Both the position numbers and the translations under genes were made by a program. A DNA stretch of 64,000 nucleotides from Pseudomonas cerasi (lineage in GTDB: Bacteria; Pseudomonadota; Gammaproteobacteria; Pseudomonadales; Pseudomonadaceae), in contig NZ_LT222319.1 in assembly GCF_900074915.1 (NCBI RefSeq), positions 1,423,001 to 1,487,000 on the forward strand. The letters are read 5' to 3'. Shown piece by piece: positions 56,968 to 64,000 of the stretch; the first letter of the stretch is position 1; every line of letters begins with the position of its first letter. Under the pieces are notes generated by a model that saw only the letters and a list, made by a program, of their open reading frames with translations, was not told the origin of the DNA and did no database searches.

Positions 56968-57975
56968 ATGGCTCTTGGCAACGAAGCGCCGGAGTTTGAC
57001 ATCGATGATGAAGTGCTCCTTATGGAAGCCGGCATTGTCCTGAAGGAAGCGTCAAACGAGAAGCAGCCAGCCGCTGTCTCGGGACGTACCAAGGTCAAGC
57101 AATCAACATCGCTCAAACAACACAAGTACATTGACTACACGCGGGCGCTTGATGCTACCCAGCTGTACCTCAATGAAATCGGTTTTTCTCCTCTATTGTC
57201 CCCGGAAGAAGAAGTGCATTTTGCGCGTCTGTCGCAAAGTGGAGATCCGGCCGGGCGCAAACGCATGATTGAAAGCAATCTGCGGCTGGTAGTGAAAATT
57301 GCCAGACGTTATGTCAATCGTGGGCTGTCATTGCTTGATCTGATCGAGGAGGGCAACTTGGGGTTGATCAGGGCGGTTGAGAAGTTCGACCCGGAGCGCG
57401 GTTTTCGTTTCTCCACCTACGCCACCTGGTGGATTCGTCAGACCATTGAACGCGCGATCATGAATCAGACGCGGACCATCCGACTGCCGATTCATGTGGT
57501 CAAGGAGCTGAACGTTTATCTGCGTGCGGCCAGAGAGCTGACCCAGAAGCTGGATCACGAACCTTCTCCTGAAGAGATCGCCAACCTGCTGGAAAGACCG
57601 GTAGGCGAGGTCAAGCGCATGCTGGGCCTGAACGAGCGTGTTTCGTCAGTGGACGTTTCGCTGGGCCCGGATTCGGACAAGACGCTGCTCGATACCTTGA
57701 CCGACGACCGTCCGACAGACCCCTGCGAGTTGCTGCAGGACGACGATCTCTCACAGAGTATCGATCAATGGCTGTCTGAACTGACCGAGAAGCAGCGCGA
57801 GGTGGTGATTCGCCGCTTCGGCTTGCGCGGGCATGAAAGCAGCACGCTTGAAGATGTAGGGCTTGAGATCGGCCTGACGCGTGAGCGTGTAAGGCAGATT
57901 CAGGTTGAAGGACTCAAGCGTCTGCGTGAGATCCTCGAGAAAAATGGTCTGTCTAGCGAATCCCTCTTCCAGTAA
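56968..57975 (+). CDS. rpoS: RNA polymerase sigma factor RpoS
   Basis: This 335-residue stationary-phase and general-stress sigma factor has the regions in order. These are 1.2 ([16 protein letters not shown]), 2.1-2.4 ([35 protein letters not shown]), region 3 ([20 protein letters not shown]) and 4.2 ([20 protein letters not shown]). The Shine-Dalgarno AAAGGAC lies upstream of the ATG. The gene sits between nlpD and rsmZ as in other pseudomonads. Confidence 0.99.
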   Translation: MALGNEAPEFDIDDEVLLMEAGIVLKEASNEKQPAAVSGRTKVKQSTSLKQHKYIDYTRALDATQLYLNEIGFSPLLSPEEEVHFARLSQSGDPAGRKRMIESNLRLVVKIARRYVNRGLSLLDLIEEGNLGLIRAVEKFDPERGFRFSTYATWWIRQTIERAIMNQTRTIRLPIHVVKELNVYLRAARELTQKLDHEPSPEEIANLLERPVGEVKRMLGLNERVSSVDVSLGPDSDKTLLDTLTDDRPTDPCELLQDDDLSQSIDQWLSELTEKQREVVIRRFGLRGHESSTLEDVGLEIGLTRERVRQIQVEGLKRLREILEKNGLSSESLFQ

Positions 57976-58000
57976 TCCCCCCTCTGCAGCATCCATCTAG

Positions 58001-58037
58001 GGCCGATATAACACAGTGTGTGTATATCGGCCTTTTT
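58001..58037 (+). terminator. rpoS terminator
   Basis: GGCCGATATA and TATATCGGCC form a perfect 10-bp stem with a 12-base loop and a TTTTT tail, 25 bases after the rpoS stop. Confidence 0.88.
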
Positions 58038-58136
58038 ATATGTCTTTCGTCATTTCAATATTGCTGCTCACGGGACCCGCCAATACGGTTTTGCCTGTTC
58101 AATCTCGCGGTCGGTGTACTTGGAAGGTTCAAAGCC

Positions 58137-58165
58137 TGTAAGTCATTGCGCACGCTTGCTGTAAG
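58137..58165 (+). promoter_or_regulatory. TGTAAG repeats upstream of rsmZ (candidate GacA site)
   Basis: CTGTAAGTCATT occurs twice (TGTAAG at 58137-58142 and 58160-58165), about 165-190 bases before the rsmZ start. Gac-controlled small RNA genes carry a TGTAAG-N6-CTTACA upstream activating sequence at about this distance. The second half here is imperfect (CGCTTGCT), so this is a likely but non-canonical GacA site. A third TGTAAG lies at 58250-58255. Confidence 0.6.
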
Positions 58166-58326
58166 TCATTCAGGTAATCGAAGTAAGGCTAGTCGCCAAT
58201 TTCACGGTTTTTTCGTTGCAAGGCTTTGTTTTTGAAAGGGTTTTAATCCTGTAAGACAATCGACCGGGAAATATTCTGGAGCGTTTCGGGTGTTGCTCTC
58301 CAGGGTTAAATCTCTAATATCGAAGC

Positions 58327-58458
58327 TGTGCCAACGGACAGGCACGGGCCATCAAGGATGACGGTCAAGGACATCGCGGGATGCGATTCATCAGGATGAT
58401 GACAAGGGAATACAGGGATCAGGGAAAAACGTGGGCGGGTCATACCGCCCCTTTTTTT
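58327..58458 (+). ncRNA. rsmZ: RsmZ regulatory RNA
   Basis: A noncoding RNA of about 132 nt lies between rpoS and fdxA, the known rsmZ locus of pseudomonads. The TAATAT -10 box (58315-58320) is 6 bases before the predicted start. The RNA contains eight GGA motifs (58336, 58356, 58369, 58379, 58394, 58407, 58416, 58423), several as A(N)GGA in hairpin loops. It ends in a strong terminator. RsmZ sequesters the translational repressors RsmA/RsmE under GacS/GacA control. The transcript runs in the same direction as rpoS and toward fdxA. The rest of the 545-base gap (57976-58520) is rpoS terminator, upstream activating region and fdxA terminator. Confidence 0.95.
58433..58458 (+). terminator. rsmZ terminator
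   Basis: GGGCGGGT and ACCGCCC form a stem with a short ATA-type loop and a CTTTTTTT tail ending the RsmZ RNA. Confidence 0.92.
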
Positions 58459-58481
58459 GTCTGCAGAAAAGCGCATTCAAT

Positions 58482-58507
58482 AAAAAAGGCCCTCTTGAGG
58501 GCCTTTT
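58482..58507 (-). terminator. fdxA terminator
   Basis: GGCCCTC and GAGGGCC form a tight hairpin with a short loop and an A-run on the plus strand (T-run on minus), 14 bases past the fdxA stop. It may also stop readthrough from rsmZ. Confidence 0.85.
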
Positions 58508-58520
58508 GTCTGTCTGGAAT

Positions 58521-58844
58521 CTAGCGTTCCAGATCAGCGATCTTGCCGGTTTTGCCATCCCACTCTGCCGCATCCGGCATAGCGTCTTTCTTTTCGGTGA
58601 TATTGGGCCAGACTTCGGCAAGCTCGGCGTTGAGCTCGATGAAGTTTTCCATGCCGGCAGGGATCTCGTCTTCCGAGTAAATGGCTACGGCAGGGCACTC
58701 TGGCTCGCAGAGCGCGCAGTCGATGCACTCGTCCGGGTGGATCACCAGGAAATTCGGGCCTTCGTAAAAGCAGTCCACCGGACAGACTTCTACGCAGTCG
58801 GTGTACTTGCACTTGATGCAGTTGTCGGTGACGACGAAGGTCAT
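58521..58844 (-). CDS. fdxA: 7Fe-8S ferredoxin FdxA
   Basis: This 107-residue low-potential ferredoxin of the Azotobacter FdI type has cysteines C9, C12, C17, C21, C25 in [18 protein letters not shown] and C40, C43, C46, C50 in [14 protein letters not shown]. Together they bind one [3Fe-4S] and one [4Fe-4S] cluster. The C-terminal extension of about 45 residues is typical of the 106-107-residue class. It is an electron carrier of uncertain partner. The 259 bases upstream (58845-59103) hold its promoter and the end of mutS. Confidence 0.95.
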   Translation of the reverse strand: MTFVVTDNCIKCKYTDCVEVCPVDCFYEGPNFLVIHPDECIDCALCEPECPAVAIYSEDEIPAGMENFIELNAELAEVWPNITEKKDAMPDAAEWDGKTGKIADLER

Positions 58845-59103
58845 TTCTAATTTTCTCCTCAGGCGGCTGCGGCAGAGCCCTTCCAGACAGGGGTGCCAGG
58901 TTCGGGAGGTTTCCCGGCCCTATGAAAACACGTGCTTTTGGTGGGTGGCCTTGAAGCCGTAAGACTGCGGCGTCTGCTACCTGTCCCTGCTACCTACCGA
59001 TGGTTCGCTGCATTTTCACGCGGCTCGAAAAACGCCTCGACCAGGCTAAAAGCCGAGAGCGTCCCAAACCGCGCGGGATTCTAACAGTATGTAACGCTTC
59101 GCG

Positions 59104-61683
59104 TCACAGGCGAGTTTGCAATGTGTATAGCAAATCCAGCGCCTGCCGCGGGGTCATATCGTCGACCTTGACCTTCGACAGCTCGTCGAGCACCGGGTGC
59201 GGCAGACTTGCGAACATATCGCTCTGCTGCGGGACTGCGGGCTTGCCGGGTTTGGCGCGCGGCTGCTCGTGCGGCAGGCTGGTGGTTTCCAGACGCTGCA
59301 AGTGTTCCTTGGCGCGGCTGATGACCTTGCCCGGCACGCCGGCCAGTTGCGCCACGGCCAGGCCGTAGCTCTGACTCGCAGGCCCTGGCAGGACCCGGTG
59401 CAGGAACACGATGCGCTCATTATGCTCGGTGGCGTTGAGGTGCACATTGGTCACCAGCGGTTCGCTTTCCGGCAATACCGTCAGTTCGAAATAGTGCGTG
59501 GCGAACAGTGTATAGGCGCGCAGCTGCGCGAGGCACTCGGCTGCCGCCCAAGCCAGCGAAAGGCCGTCGAAAGTACTGGTGCCGCGCCCGACTTCGTCCA
59601 TCAGCACCAGACTTTTATCGGTAGCGTTGTGCAGGATGTTTGCCGTTTCGCTCATTTCGACCATGAACGTCGAGCGTCCGCCCGCCAAGTCGTCGCTGGA
59701 GCCGATGCGGGTGAAGATTCGGTCGACCAGCGACAGTTCGCAGCTGGCAGCGGGCACGAAGCTGCCGATATGGGCCAGCAGCACGATCAGCGCCGTCTGA
59801 CGCATATAGGTCGATTTACCGCCCATGTTCGGGCCGGTGATGACCAGCATGCGAGTGCTGTCGTCCAGCGCCAGGTCGTTGGCAACGAAAGGCGTGCTCA
59901 GAACCTGTTCCACCACCGGATGACGGCCTTGCTCGATGCGCATGCAGGGTTCGGCGACAAAGCGTGGGCAATTGAGGTCCAGATTCAGCGCGCGCTCCGC
60001 AAGGTTGCTCAGCACGTCCAGTTCGGCCAGCGCCGCCGCCGTATCCTGAAGCGGCGCAAGATGACCGATCAGGTCTTCGAGCAGCGTTTCGTAGAGCATC
60101 TTTTCCCGAGCCAAGGCGCGGCTCTTGGCCGACAACGCCTTGTCTTCGAACTCCTTGAGCTCGGGTGTGATAAAGCGCTCGGCGCCCTTCAGGGTCTGGC
60201 GGCGTATGTAATCAGCCGGCGCCTGCTCGGCCTGCTTGCTTGGCAGCTCGATAAAGTAGCCATGTACGCGGTTGTAGCCGACTTTCAGGTTGCCAAGACC
60301 GGTGCGGGCTTTTTCGCGGGCTTCCAGGTCGATCAGGAACTGGCCGGCGTTTTCGCTTAGCGACTGCAGATCATCCAGCTCAGCGTCGTAGCCAGTCTTC
60401 AAAACGCCACCGTCACGAATGACGGCTGGCGGGTTGTCGATGATCGCGCGCTGAAGCAGATCGGCCAGCTCGGGATAGGTGCTGGCGGTCTGCGCAAGTT
60501 GCTGCAGATGCGGCGCTTCCAGATCGGTCATCGCCTGTTGCAACTCGGGCAGGGCGCTCAGGGCGTCGCGCAGGCGAGCGAGGTCACGTGGCCGCGCGTT
60601 ACGCAGGCCGATGCGCGCCAGAATCCGCTCGATGTCGCCGATTTCCTTGAGCTGTGGCTGCAGGTTTTCGAAGCGATAGCGTTCCAGAAAACAGGTGATC
60701 GACGTCTGGCGTGCCTGAAGGATGGTCAGGTCGCGCAATGGCCGGTTCAGCCAGCGGGTCAGCAACCGTGTCCCCATTGCGGTCTGGCAGCGGTCCATGA
60801 CCGATTGCAGGGTGTTGTCACGGCCTCCGGACAGGTTGGTGTCCAGTTCCAGATTACGGCGACTGGCGGCATCGAGGATCACGGTATCGTCGAGACGTTC
60901 GTGACGCAGGCTGCGCAGATGGGGCAGGGCGGTACGCTGGGTTTCCTTGGCATAGCTCAGCAGGCAGCCGGCAGCACCGATGGCCAGCGTCAGGTTTTCG
61001 CAACCGAAACCCTTCAGGTCCTGGGTTGCAAACTGCTGACACAAACTTTTATGCGCTGAGTCGCGCTCGAAATCCCAAGGCGCGCGACGTCGAGAACCAC
61101 GGCGCTTCTCGGCAGGCAGACCTTGTGGCCAGTCGTCCGGGATCAACAGCTCGACCGGGTTGATGCGCTCGAGCTCGGCCAGCAGGTTCTCCCAGCCCTT
61201 GATCTCCAGCACACTGAAGTTACCGCTGGTGATATCCAGTACCGCGAGGCCGAACAGGCGTTCGTCACCCAGCACGGCGGCGATCAGGTTATCGCGGCGC
61301 TCGTCGAGCAGGGCCTCATCGCTGATGGTCCCTGGCGTGATGATCCGCACCACCTGACGGTCCACCGGCCCCTTGCTGGTAGCCGGGTCGCCGATCTGCT
61401 CGCAGATCACCACCGATTCGCCCAGTTTCACCAGCTTGGCCAAATAACCCTCGGCGGCGTGGTAGGGAATCCCGCACATGGGAATGCTCTGACCTGCCGA
61501 CTGGCCGCGTGCGGTCAGGGTTATATCGAGCAGCTTGGCGGCTTTCTTCGCATCTTCGTAGAAGATCTCGTAGAAATCGCCCATGCGATAAAACATCAGT
61601 TGATCCAGGTGCTGGTTTTTCAGTTTCCAGTACTGCTGCATCATCGGAGTGTGTGCGGAGAGGTCGGAAATTGCTTTATTCAT
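59104..61683 (-). CDS. mutS: DNA mismatch repair protein MutS
   Basis: This 859-residue protein recognises mismatches and short loops and recruits MutL. The mismatch-binding Phe-X-Glu is F37-Y-E39 in [10 protein letters not shown]. The ATPase carries Walker [14 protein letters not shown] and Walker [17 protein letters not shown] near the C-terminus. It ends with a tail of the tetramerisation/beta-clamp type (near the end, [16 protein letters not shown]). The start [19 protein letters not shown] at 61683 is favoured over a five-residue extension. No clear T-run terminator is seen downstream. Confidence 0.98.
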   Translation of the reverse strand: MNKAISDLSAHTPMMQQYWKLKNQHLDQLMFYRMGDFYEIFYEDAKKAAKLLDITLTARGQSAGQSIPMCGIPYHAAEGYLAKLVKLGESVVICEQIGDPATSKGPVDRQVVRIITPGTISDEALLDERRDNLIAAVLGDERLFGLAVLDITSGNFSVLEIKGWENLLAELERINPVELLIPDDWPQGLPAEKRRGSRRRAPWDFERDSAHKSLCQQFATQDLKGFGCENLTLAIGAAGCLLSYAKETQRTALPHLRSLRHERLDDTVILDAASRRNLELDTNLSGGRDNTLQSVMDRCQTAMGTRLLTRWLNRPLRDLTILQARQTSITCFLERYRFENLQPQLKEIGDIERILARIGLRNARPRDLARLRDALSALPELQQAMTDLEAPHLQQLAQTASTYPELADLLQRAIIDNPPAVIRDGGVLKTGYDAELDDLQSLSENAGQFLIDLEAREKARTGLGNLKVGYNRVHGYFIELPSKQAEQAPADYIRRQTLKGAERFITPELKEFEDKALSAKSRALAREKMLYETLLEDLIGHLAPLQDTAAALAELDVLSNLAERALNLDLNCPRFVAEPCMRIEQGRHPVVEQVLSTPFVANDLALDDSTRMLVITGPNMGGKSTYMRQTALIVLLAHIGSFVPAASCELSLVDRIFTRIGSSDDLAGGRSTFMVEMSETANILHNATDKSLVLMDEVGRGTSTFDGLSLAWAAAECLAQLRAYTLFATHYFELTVLPESEPLVTNVHLNATEHNERIVFLHRVLPGPASQSYGLAVAQLAGVPGKVISRAKEHLQRLETTSLPHEQPRAKPGKPAVPQQSDMFASLPHPVLDELSKVKVDDMTPRQALDLLYTLQTRL

Positions 61684-61945
61684 CAGTGGCTTAGGCAAGT
61701 TCTTGAGAGGAGTGAGGCAACCTTGAGACGCGACGGGTGGCCCTTGTCTGAATCAAGGGGCGTCTGCCGGGTATGTGCGATGGCGGCAAGGTTATCACGC
61801 TCGACCGGGTGGTGCAGTGACCGCGTGGCTTCCCGCGTATTGGTGACCGGGCGTTTCCAGACAGCCATGCATCCCGATTTGGCGTATAGACTTTCATCGC
61901 TGCCACCCGATCACCGGGCGGCAACTTATAAAAAAGGATTTTTAT

Positions 61946-62074
61946 ATGAAGAACAAACGAGCAAGGGATTCTGTCAGCGGGCGCTTCATTCCTTTGGAAG
62001 AAGCCAGAAAAAGGCCGAGAGAAACCACGGTGGAAACGGTCAAAAAGCCCGGGCGCAGGAAAAATGACCAGTAA
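61946..62074 (+). CDS. Small conserved 42-residue protein
   Basis: The ATG at 61946 has AAGGA 8 bases upstream. The frame encodes 42 residues rich in Lys and Arg, with the core RDSVSGRFIPLEEARKRPRE then TTVETVKK. That core resembles the small phage- and bacteria-wide SGRFVxxxxAxxxPxTTVxE family, sometimes misnamed multidrug transporter. It has no membrane segment. The gene lies in the divergent gap between mutS and pncC, where other pseudomonads also carry a tiny gene. Function unknown; the basic charge suggests nucleic acid binding. Confidence 0.65.
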   Translation: MKNKRARDSVSGRFIPLEEARKRPRETTVETVKKPGRRKNDQ

Positions 62075-62143
62075 AGCAGCATGCTCAGCCCCGTTGCGCG
62101 GCAGGTGCACTGCCTCAGGATTCACCTTTACAGGCTTTCCAGC

Positions 62144-62659
62144 ATGAACGATTACACCGAGGATGAGATAACCGGGCTTGCCGATACGCTTGGCAGGCTT
62201 CTGGGTGCAATGGGTGCGCAAGTGACCACTGCCGAATCCTGTACGGGGGGCGGAATAGCCGAAGCGATCACGCGCATTGCCGGCAGCTCGGCGTGGTTCG
62301 AAGCGGGCTACGTGACCTATTCGAATGCCCAGAAGACCCGTCAGTTAGGGGTACCCGAGGTGTTGTTCGCACAGGTCGGGGCGGTCAGTCAGCCGGTTGT
62401 CGAGGCCATGGTGCGAGGCGCGCAGCGTGAAAGCGGTGCACGATTCGCCGTCGCGGTCAGCGGTGTCGCGGGGCCTGGCGGCGGTTCGCCGGACAAACCG
62501 GTCGGTACTGTGTGGCTGTGCTGGGGCAAGGATGATGCGCTGATCGCCCGGCGTTGCTACTTCGATGGCGACCGTGATCAGGTCCGTCGACGGACGGTCG
62601 AAGCCGCGTTGCACGGGCTGATACAGCTTGCGCGCGGAGAAATGCCAAAACAGGGGTAG
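62144..62659 (+). CDS. pncC: Nicotinamide-nucleotide amidohydrolase PncC (CinA C-terminal type)
   Basis: This 171-residue enzyme deamidates NMN to nicotinate mononucleotide in pyridine nucleotide recycling. It is a stand-alone CinA C-terminal domain with TTAESCTGGGIAEAIT, YVTYSNAQKTRQLGV and VSGVAGPGGGSPDKPVGTVW. The start MNDYTEDEITGLADTL at 62144 was chosen over an upstream extension that lacks the motif. It is 93 bases upstream of recA, a conserved pairing across proteobacteria. Confidence 0.94.
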   Translation: MNDYTEDEITGLADTLGRLLGAMGAQVTTAESCTGGGIAEAITRIAGSSAWFEAGYVTYSNAQKTRQLGVPEVLFAQVGAVSQPVVEAMVRGAQRESGARFAVAVSGVAGPGGGSPDKPVGTVWLCWGKDDALIARRCYFDGDRDQVRRRTVEAALHGLIQLARGEMPKQG

Positions 62660-62686
62660 GCGCGCGCTCACTGCTGTGGAATAATA

Positions 62687-62702
62687 CTGTCTACTTATAC
62701 AG
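62687..62702 (+). promoter_or_regulatory. LexA (SOS) box of recA
   Basis: CTGTCTACTTATACAG fits the CTGT-N8-ACAG LexA consensus exactly in its outer bases. It lies 50 bases before the recA start and just after a TAATAC -10-like element (62682-62687), so LexA would block recA transcription. Confidence 0.88.
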
Positions 62703-62752
62703 GTGTTGTGGCCATCAAGGCCCTAATTGAATTTGATTACGTGAGGACTTCA

Positions 62753-63817
62753 ATGGACGACAACAAGAAGAAAGCCTTGGCTGCGGCCTTGGGTCAGATC
62801 GAGCGTCAGTTCGGTAAAGGCGCCGTGATGCGCATGGGCGATCATGATCGCCAGGCGATCCCTGCCATCTCCACCGGTTCGCTGGGTCTGGATATCGCAC
62901 TCGGTATTGGCGGTCTGCCGAAAGGCCGGATCGTGGAAATCTACGGTCCTGAGTCTTCCGGTAAAACCACACTGACGCTGTCGGTCATCGCTCAGGCCCA
63001 GAAAATGGGCGCTACCTGTGCCTTTGTCGACGCCGAGCACGCACTGGATCCGGAATACGCCGGCAAGCTGGGCGTCAACGTCGACGACCTGCTGGTTTCG
63101 CAGCCGGACACCGGTGAGCAGGCGCTGGAAATCACCGACATGCTGGTGCGCTCCAATGCCATCGACGTGATCGTGGTCGACTCCGTTGCTGCGCTGGTGC
63201 CTAAGGCAGAGATCGAAGGCGAAATGGGTGATATGCACGTGGGTCTGCAGGCACGTCTGATGTCGCAGGCGCTGCGCAAGATCACCGGTAACATCAAGAA
63301 CGCCAATTGCCTGGTGATCTTCATCAACCAGATCCGCATGAAGATCGGCGTGATGTTTGGCAGCCCGGAAACCACTACCGGTGGTAACGCGCTGAAGTTC
63401 TACGCTTCGGTACGTCTGGACATCCGCCGTACAGGCGCGGTCAAGGAAGGTGATGAAGTTGTCGGCAGCGAAACCCGCGTCAAGGTCGTGAAGAACAAGG
63501 TGGCTCCGCCGTTCCGTCAGGCCGAGTTCCAGATTCTCTACGGCAAGGGTATCTACCTGAATGGCGAAATCGTCGATCTGGCCGTTCTGCATGGTTTTGT
63601 CGAGAAGTCCGGCGCCTGGTACAGCTACCAGGGCAGCAAGATCGGTCAGGGTAAGGCCAACTCGGCCAAGTTCCTGGCAGATAACCCGGAAATCTGCAAA
63701 GCGCTCGAGAAGCAGATCCGCGACAAGTTGCTGACCCCTGGCGTCGATACCAAGGCTGTCGGCTCACGTGAAGCAGTGGCTGCCGATGATATGTCTGAAG
63801 CAGATGTCGATATCTGA
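62753..63817 (+). CDS. recA: Recombinase RecA
   Basis: This 354-residue DNA-dependent ATPase catalyses strand exchange and stimulates LexA self-cleavage. Walker [10 protein letters not shown] is at 65-73, Walker B lies in [19 protein letters not shown], and the DNA-binding loops include [21 protein letters not shown]. The C-terminus is acidic ([12 protein letters not shown]), as usual. The Shine-Dalgarno GTGAGGA lies upstream of the ATG. The SOS box precedes it and recX starts 5 bases after it. Confidence 0.99.
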   Translation: MDDNKKKALAAALGQIERQFGKGAVMRMGDHDRQAIPAISTGSLGLDIALGIGGLPKGRIVEIYGPESSGKTTLTLSVIAQAQKMGATCAFVDAEHALDPEYAGKLGVNVDDLLVSQPDTGEQALEITDMLVRSNAIDVIVVDSVAALVPKAEIEGEMGDMHVGLQARLMSQALRKITGNIKNANCLVIFINQIRMKIGVMFGSPETTTGGNALKFYASVRLDIRRTGAVKEGDEVVGSETRVKVVKNKVAPPFRQAEFQILYGKGIYLNGEIVDLAVLHGFVEKSGAWYSYQGSKIGQGKANSAKFLADNPEICKALEKQIRDKLLTPGVDTKAVGSREAVAADDMSEADVDI

Positions 63818-63822
63818 TAGCC

Positions 63823-64000
63823 ATGCCTGCCGTACTCGATACACCCGTCGCCATCCGGCGCACTGCAATGGACCTGCTCGCACGTCGCGAGCACGGTCGA
63901 GTCGAGCTGACGCGTAAACTGCGTCAGCGCGGCGCTCCCCCCGAGCTTATCGATGCAGCCCTTGATCGTCTGGTCGAGGAAGGTCTGCTCTCTGAATCCC
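63823..64000 (+). CDS. recX: Regulatory protein RecX (N-terminal part)
   Basis: The first 59 codons are present before the window ends. The sequence contains [20 protein letters not shown] and [21 protein letters not shown], the opening helical repeats of the RecX family, which inhibits RecA filament growth. It begins 5 bases after recA, the usual recA-recX operon, so readthrough of the recA transcript sets its low level. Confidence 0.93.
   Translation, partial: MPAVLDTPVAIRRTAMDLLARREHGRVELTRKLRQRGAPPELIDAALDRLVEEGLLSES

Noticed and set aside
58020..58235. 71-codon frame between rpoS and rsmZ
   Set aside because: Starts inside the rpoS terminator, is Cys/Phe-rich without a Shine-Dalgarno, and lies across the rsmZ upstream activating region.

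Overview
This window is a stretch of the conserved chromosomal backbone of a fluorescent pseudomonad. Protein sequences and gene order fit best with the Pseudomonas syringae group. The order tsaB–rsmJ–plsB–rlmA–dapE–tcdA/csdE/csdA–dapD–dapC–glnD–map–rpsB–tsf–pyrH–frr–uppS–cdsA–dxr–rseP–bamA–skp–lpxD–fabZ–lpxA–lpxB–rnhB–dnaE–accA–tilS–pyrG–kdsA–eno–ftsB–ispD–(lysR/adhC/fghA)–ispF–truD–surE–pcm–nlpD–rpoS–rsmZ–fdxA–mutS–pncC–recA–recX is the familiar Pseudomonas arrangement. The species call is inference from memory of gene order and protein similarity, not from a search.

Layout. Positions 1-8.9 kb hold the end of tsaB, a small hypothetical gene, a DUF72 gene, an extensin-like protein, a repeat-containing hypothetical, rsmJ, a DUF4197 protein, plsB and rlmA. 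Positions 8.9-23.2 kb hold the lysine/diaminopimelate genes dapE, dapD and dapC with the sulfur-transfer trio csdA/csdE/tcdA and an ArsC-like gene, then glnD and map. The variable genes sit among these: a GH17-GT2 glucan synthase (10.1-12.6 kb), a 76-residue ribbon-helix-helix-like protein (17.1 kb) and an astacin-like metalloprotease (17.4-18.3 kb). Positions 23.5-38.2 kb are a long plus-strand run for translation factors, isoprenoid and phospholipid precursors, outer-membrane protein assembly (rseP, bamA, skp) and lipid A (lpxD, fabZ, lpxA, lpxB). Positions 38.3-50.6 kb carry dnaE, accA, tilS, pyrG, kdsA, eno, ftsB, ispD and a LysR regulator. Positions 50.7-52.8 kb carry the glutathione-dependent formaldehyde detoxification pair adhC/fghA. 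Positions 52.8-58.0 kb carry ispF-truD-surE-pcm-nlpD-rpoS, and 58.3 kb the small RNA RsmZ. Positions 58.5-64 kb carry fdxA, mutS, a 42-codon gene, pncC, recA with a LexA box, and the start of recX.

How the genes work together. dxr, ispD, ispF and uppS feed isoprenoid and undecaprenyl carrier synthesis; kdsA and the lpx genes make the Kdo-lipid A precursor; accA, fabZ, plsB and cdsA make fatty acids and phospholipids; and rseP, bamA and skp assemble the outer membrane. The window is thus dominated by envelope biogenesis, with stress and global control (rpoS, rsmZ, recA, glnD) interleaved.

I found no tRNA, rRNA, insertion sequence, prophage or CRISPR array, and no plainly new multi-gene system. 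The most interesting signals are small. A terminator-like hairpin runs into the ispF start codon with the only visible Shine-Dalgarno inside its 3' arm. A perfect 11-bp dyad lies beside the 76-residue gene. A 26-codon leader reading frame ends in the pyrG Shine-Dalgarno. A 10-bp hairpin lies in the rpoS leader. The metalloprotease has an N-terminus like those of type III effectors.
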